The notes under the pieces are model-generated. The model was not told the DNA's origin. It saw nothing but the letters and a program-made list of their open reading frames with translations, and did no database searches. From positions 1,736,001 through 1,800,000 of the forward strand of contig NZ_JAUFQE010000001.1 in NCBI RefSeq assembly GCF_030409755.1: 64,000 bases of DNA. The letters run 5' to 3'. Origin of the DNA: Vibrio lentus (lineage in GTDB: Bacteria; Pseudomonadota; Gammaproteobacteria; Enterobacterales; Vibrionaceae). The position numbers were made by a program, and so were the translations under genes. Position 1 is the first letter of the stretch; every line of letters begins with the position of its first letter. Shown here piece after piece: positions 62,472-64,000 of the stretch.

Positions 62472-62591
62472 ATGAACAACTCGTTGTCACACTCGCTAAC
62501 CTTGTTAGCTCCTTCATCGCGTAGCGTTTTGCTTGCGGTTCTTTGTCCTATTCCTTTGATGTCATTTGTTTGGCTCATGTTCACTCTTTAA
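62472..62591 (+). CDS. Small hydrophobic ORF upstream of nupC, 39 residues
   Basis: ATG 62472 (AAGGTGA 8-11 nt upstream) to TAA 62591 encodes 39 residues: polar start MNNSLSHSLTLLAPSS and hydrophobic end CPIPLMSFVWLMFTL. It ends 18 bases before the nupC start, with AGGA between. It could be a leader peptide that couples translation, a small membrane protein, or a chance frame. No family is recognised. Confidence 0.4.
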   Translation: MNNSLSHSLTLLAPSSRSVLLAVLCPIPLMSFVWLMFTL

Positions 62592-62609
62592 GGATTACTA
62601 GGACACATT

Positions 62610-63818
62610 ATGAATATTCTATTTGGTCTTGTCGGTGTTATTGCACTGATTGCTTGCGCATGTCTGTTATCTGAGAGTCGCTCTTCTATTAACTGGAAAA
62701 CCGTGTCTCGTGCATTGTTACTTCAAATTGGTTTTGCAGCCTTAGTGTTGTATTTCCCATGGGGACAATTGGCACTAACGAGCATGAGCAATGGTGTTTC
62801 AAGCCTGCTTGGTTTTGCGGACGCTGGTATCGCTTTCCTTTTCGGTGACCTTGCTACTGATGGTTTCATTTTCGCGATTCGCGTACTTCCTATTATCATC
62901 TTCTTTAGCGCTTTGATCTCGGCACTTTATTACTTAGGCATCATGCAGAAAGTGATTCAAGTTCTTGGTGGGGCGGTGCAAAAACTGCTGGGCACCAGTA
63001 AAGCTGAATCTTTGGTTGCGACAGGTAATATCTTCCTTTCTCAGGGTGAGTCTCCTCTTCTTATTCGTCCATTTTTAAAGTCTATGACTCGTTCTGAACT
63101 GTTTGCTGTAATGGCGGGCGGTATGGCGTCGGTAGCGGGCAGTGTGCTTGGTGGTTATGCTGGTTTAGGTGTTGAACTTAAATACCTTATCGCAGCAAGC
63201 TTCATGGCAGCTCCGGGTAGTCTGTTAATGGCGAAGATCATCGTTCCTGAGCGCAGCACACCAAGTGACTACGACCATATCGAACTTGATAAAGCTGACC
63301 AAAGCAACGTGATCGATGCACTGGCAAGCGGCGCAATGAACGGTATGAAGGTAGCGGTAGCCGTTGGTACTATGTTGATTGCATTCGTGAGTGTGATTGC
63401 GATGGTGAACACGGGCCTAGAAAGCTTAGGTGAGACGTTCGGTTTTGCGGGTATTACGCTGCAAGCTATCTTCGGTTACCTGTTCTCACCACTAGCATGG
63501 CTGATCGGTATCCCGAGTGATGAAGTATTGATGGCGGGTTCTTACATTGGTCAGAAGATCGTAATGAACGAGTTTGTTGCTTTCATCGATTTCGTTGAGA
63601 ATAAAGCGCTGCTATCTGAACACAGCCAAGTCATCGTGACTTTTGCTCTATGTGGCTTTGCTAACATTGGTTCTATCGCAATTCAGCTGGGTTCAATTGG
63701 TGTTATGGCACCAGAGCGTCGTGCTGAAGTTGCTAACCTAGGTTTGAAAGCGGTAGCTGCTGGTACGCTAGCCAACCTAATGAGTGCGTGTTTAGCAGGT
63801 ATCTTCATCCTGCTTTAA
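62610..63818 (+). CDS. nupC: Concentrative nucleoside transporter (CNT family)
   Basis: A 402-residue inner-membrane protein with the three-part CNT layout: N-terminal helices with FYFPWG-like region (ALVLYFPWGQLALTSMSNGV), the gate domain (FRIRVLP-like FAIRVLPIIIFFSALISALY) and the core with GNIFLSQGESPLLIRPFL, MTRSELFAVMAGGMASVAGS. The nucleoside site usually reads G-Q-(T/S)-E; here it is S-Q-G-E-S, which may change base or ribose recognition. Transport is driven by Na+ or H+. The PurR-like box upstream fits a purine nucleoside role. Confidence 0.93.
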   Translation: MNILFGLVGVIALIACACLLSESRSSINWKTVSRALLLQIGFAALVLYFPWGQLALTSMSNGVSSLLGFADAGIAFLFGDLATDGFIFAIRVLPIIIFFSALISALYYLGIMQKVIQVLGGAVQKLLGTSKAESLVATGNIFLSQGESPLLIRPFLKSMTRSELFAVMAGGMASVAGSVLGGYAGLGVELKYLIAASFMAAPGSLLMAKIIVPERSTPSDYDHIELDKADQSNVIDALASGAMNGMKVAVAVGTMLIAFVSVIAMVNTGLESLGETFGFAGITLQAIFGYLFSPLAWLIGIPSDEVLMAGSYIGQKIVMNEFVAFIDFVENKALLSEHSQVIVTFALCGFANIGSIAIQLGSIGVMAPERRAEVANLGLKAVAAGTLANLMSACLAGIFILL

Positions 63819-63832
63819 GCGAGATTCAGTAG

Positions 63833-63884
63833 AAGCGGACATCTTTCTTGCGGATTCAACGTGAGAAGGGTGTCCGCTTTTTTG
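63833..63884 (+). terminator. Intrinsic terminator of nupC
   Basis: Stem gcggacatctttct / agaagggtgtccgc (with internal mismatches) and a six-T run, about 15 bases beyond the nupC stop codon. The remaining bases to the window end show no gene. Confidence 0.85.
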
Positions 63885-64000
63885 TGCCTGCTAATCAAGT
63901 GAACTTAAGTTTTCGTTGTCGAGTGCCATTTGCCTGTCGTGACTAAAGCTCACTCGGAAGAGTAATAGAGCCAGCGCCTTTTATCCGATATACTTGAATA

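Overview
The window reads as a chromosomal segment of a marine Vibrio, most likely of the Splendidus group. Gene content (ppsA with divergent ppsR, rimK with a RimB-like protease gene, grxB, sgrR, Bcr/CflA and MATE pumps, many GGDEF/EAL/HD-GYP and MCP proteins) and the moderate, AT-leaning composition fit that genus. In V. cholerae the ppsA/ppsR pair lies on the second chromosome, so a chromosome 2 origin is likely; that is inference. No rRNA, tRNA, CRISPR array, intact insertion sequence or prophage was seen.

Layout. 1-2.3 kb: a minus-strand acyl-CoA operon (thiolase, then CoA-transferase A and B, the last cut by the window edge). 2.5-4.2 kb: a TIM-barrel sugar isomerase-like gene and a TSUP permease. 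4.3-10.4 kb: MATE pump, an unusual free-standing RelA/SpoT-like protein, AraC regulator, secreted serine hydrolase and an outer-membrane-type protein. 10.5-16.5 kb: ppsA/ppsR, a ferric-reductase-like flavoprotein, grxB and a conserved-looking 52-residue gene. 16.7-24.4 kb: a run of metabolic and envelope genes ending in rimK and its RimB-like partner. 24.5-26.8 kb: sgrR with a divergent candidate sRNA that contains a 32-codon ORF. 26.8-34.7 kb: chemoreceptor, beta-lactamase-fold hydrolase, a MarR regulon with paired operators, hydratase and NhaC-type antiporter. 34.8-39.3 kb: two AraC-type regulators, an alpha/beta hydrolase and an MFS pump. 39.6-47.2 kb: pseudouridine synthase, Nudix, deaminase, nucleotidyltransferase and a GntR-controlled ABC transporter. 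47.5-59.0 kb: a cyclic-di-GMP and signalling region with a ToxR-like winged-helix/EAL membrane fusion, a beta-barrel protein, a pseudopilin, a GGDEF-EAL protein, a two-component pair and an HD-GYP protein. 59.2-63.9 kb: an ascorbate-family PTS with a phage-like accessory gene, then a CNT nucleoside transporter behind a PurR-like box, a structured leader and a small upstream ORF.

The strongest leads are: (1) an SgrS/SgrT-like dual-function RNA candidate beside sgrR; (2) the membrane winged-helix/EAL fusion; (3) the solitary RelA/SpoT-like protein; (4) the leader upstream of the nucleoside transporter; (5) a recurrent pattern in which short degenerate tandem repeats (7-21 nt) begin at, or overlap, stop codons. 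I count at least seven loci of the last kind, two of them with an exact 18 or 20 nt period over three or more units.

Starts were moved from the longest possible ORF when a Shine-Dalgarno sequence, signal peptide or family start favoured an internal codon. All functional names come from reading motifs; no database search was run.
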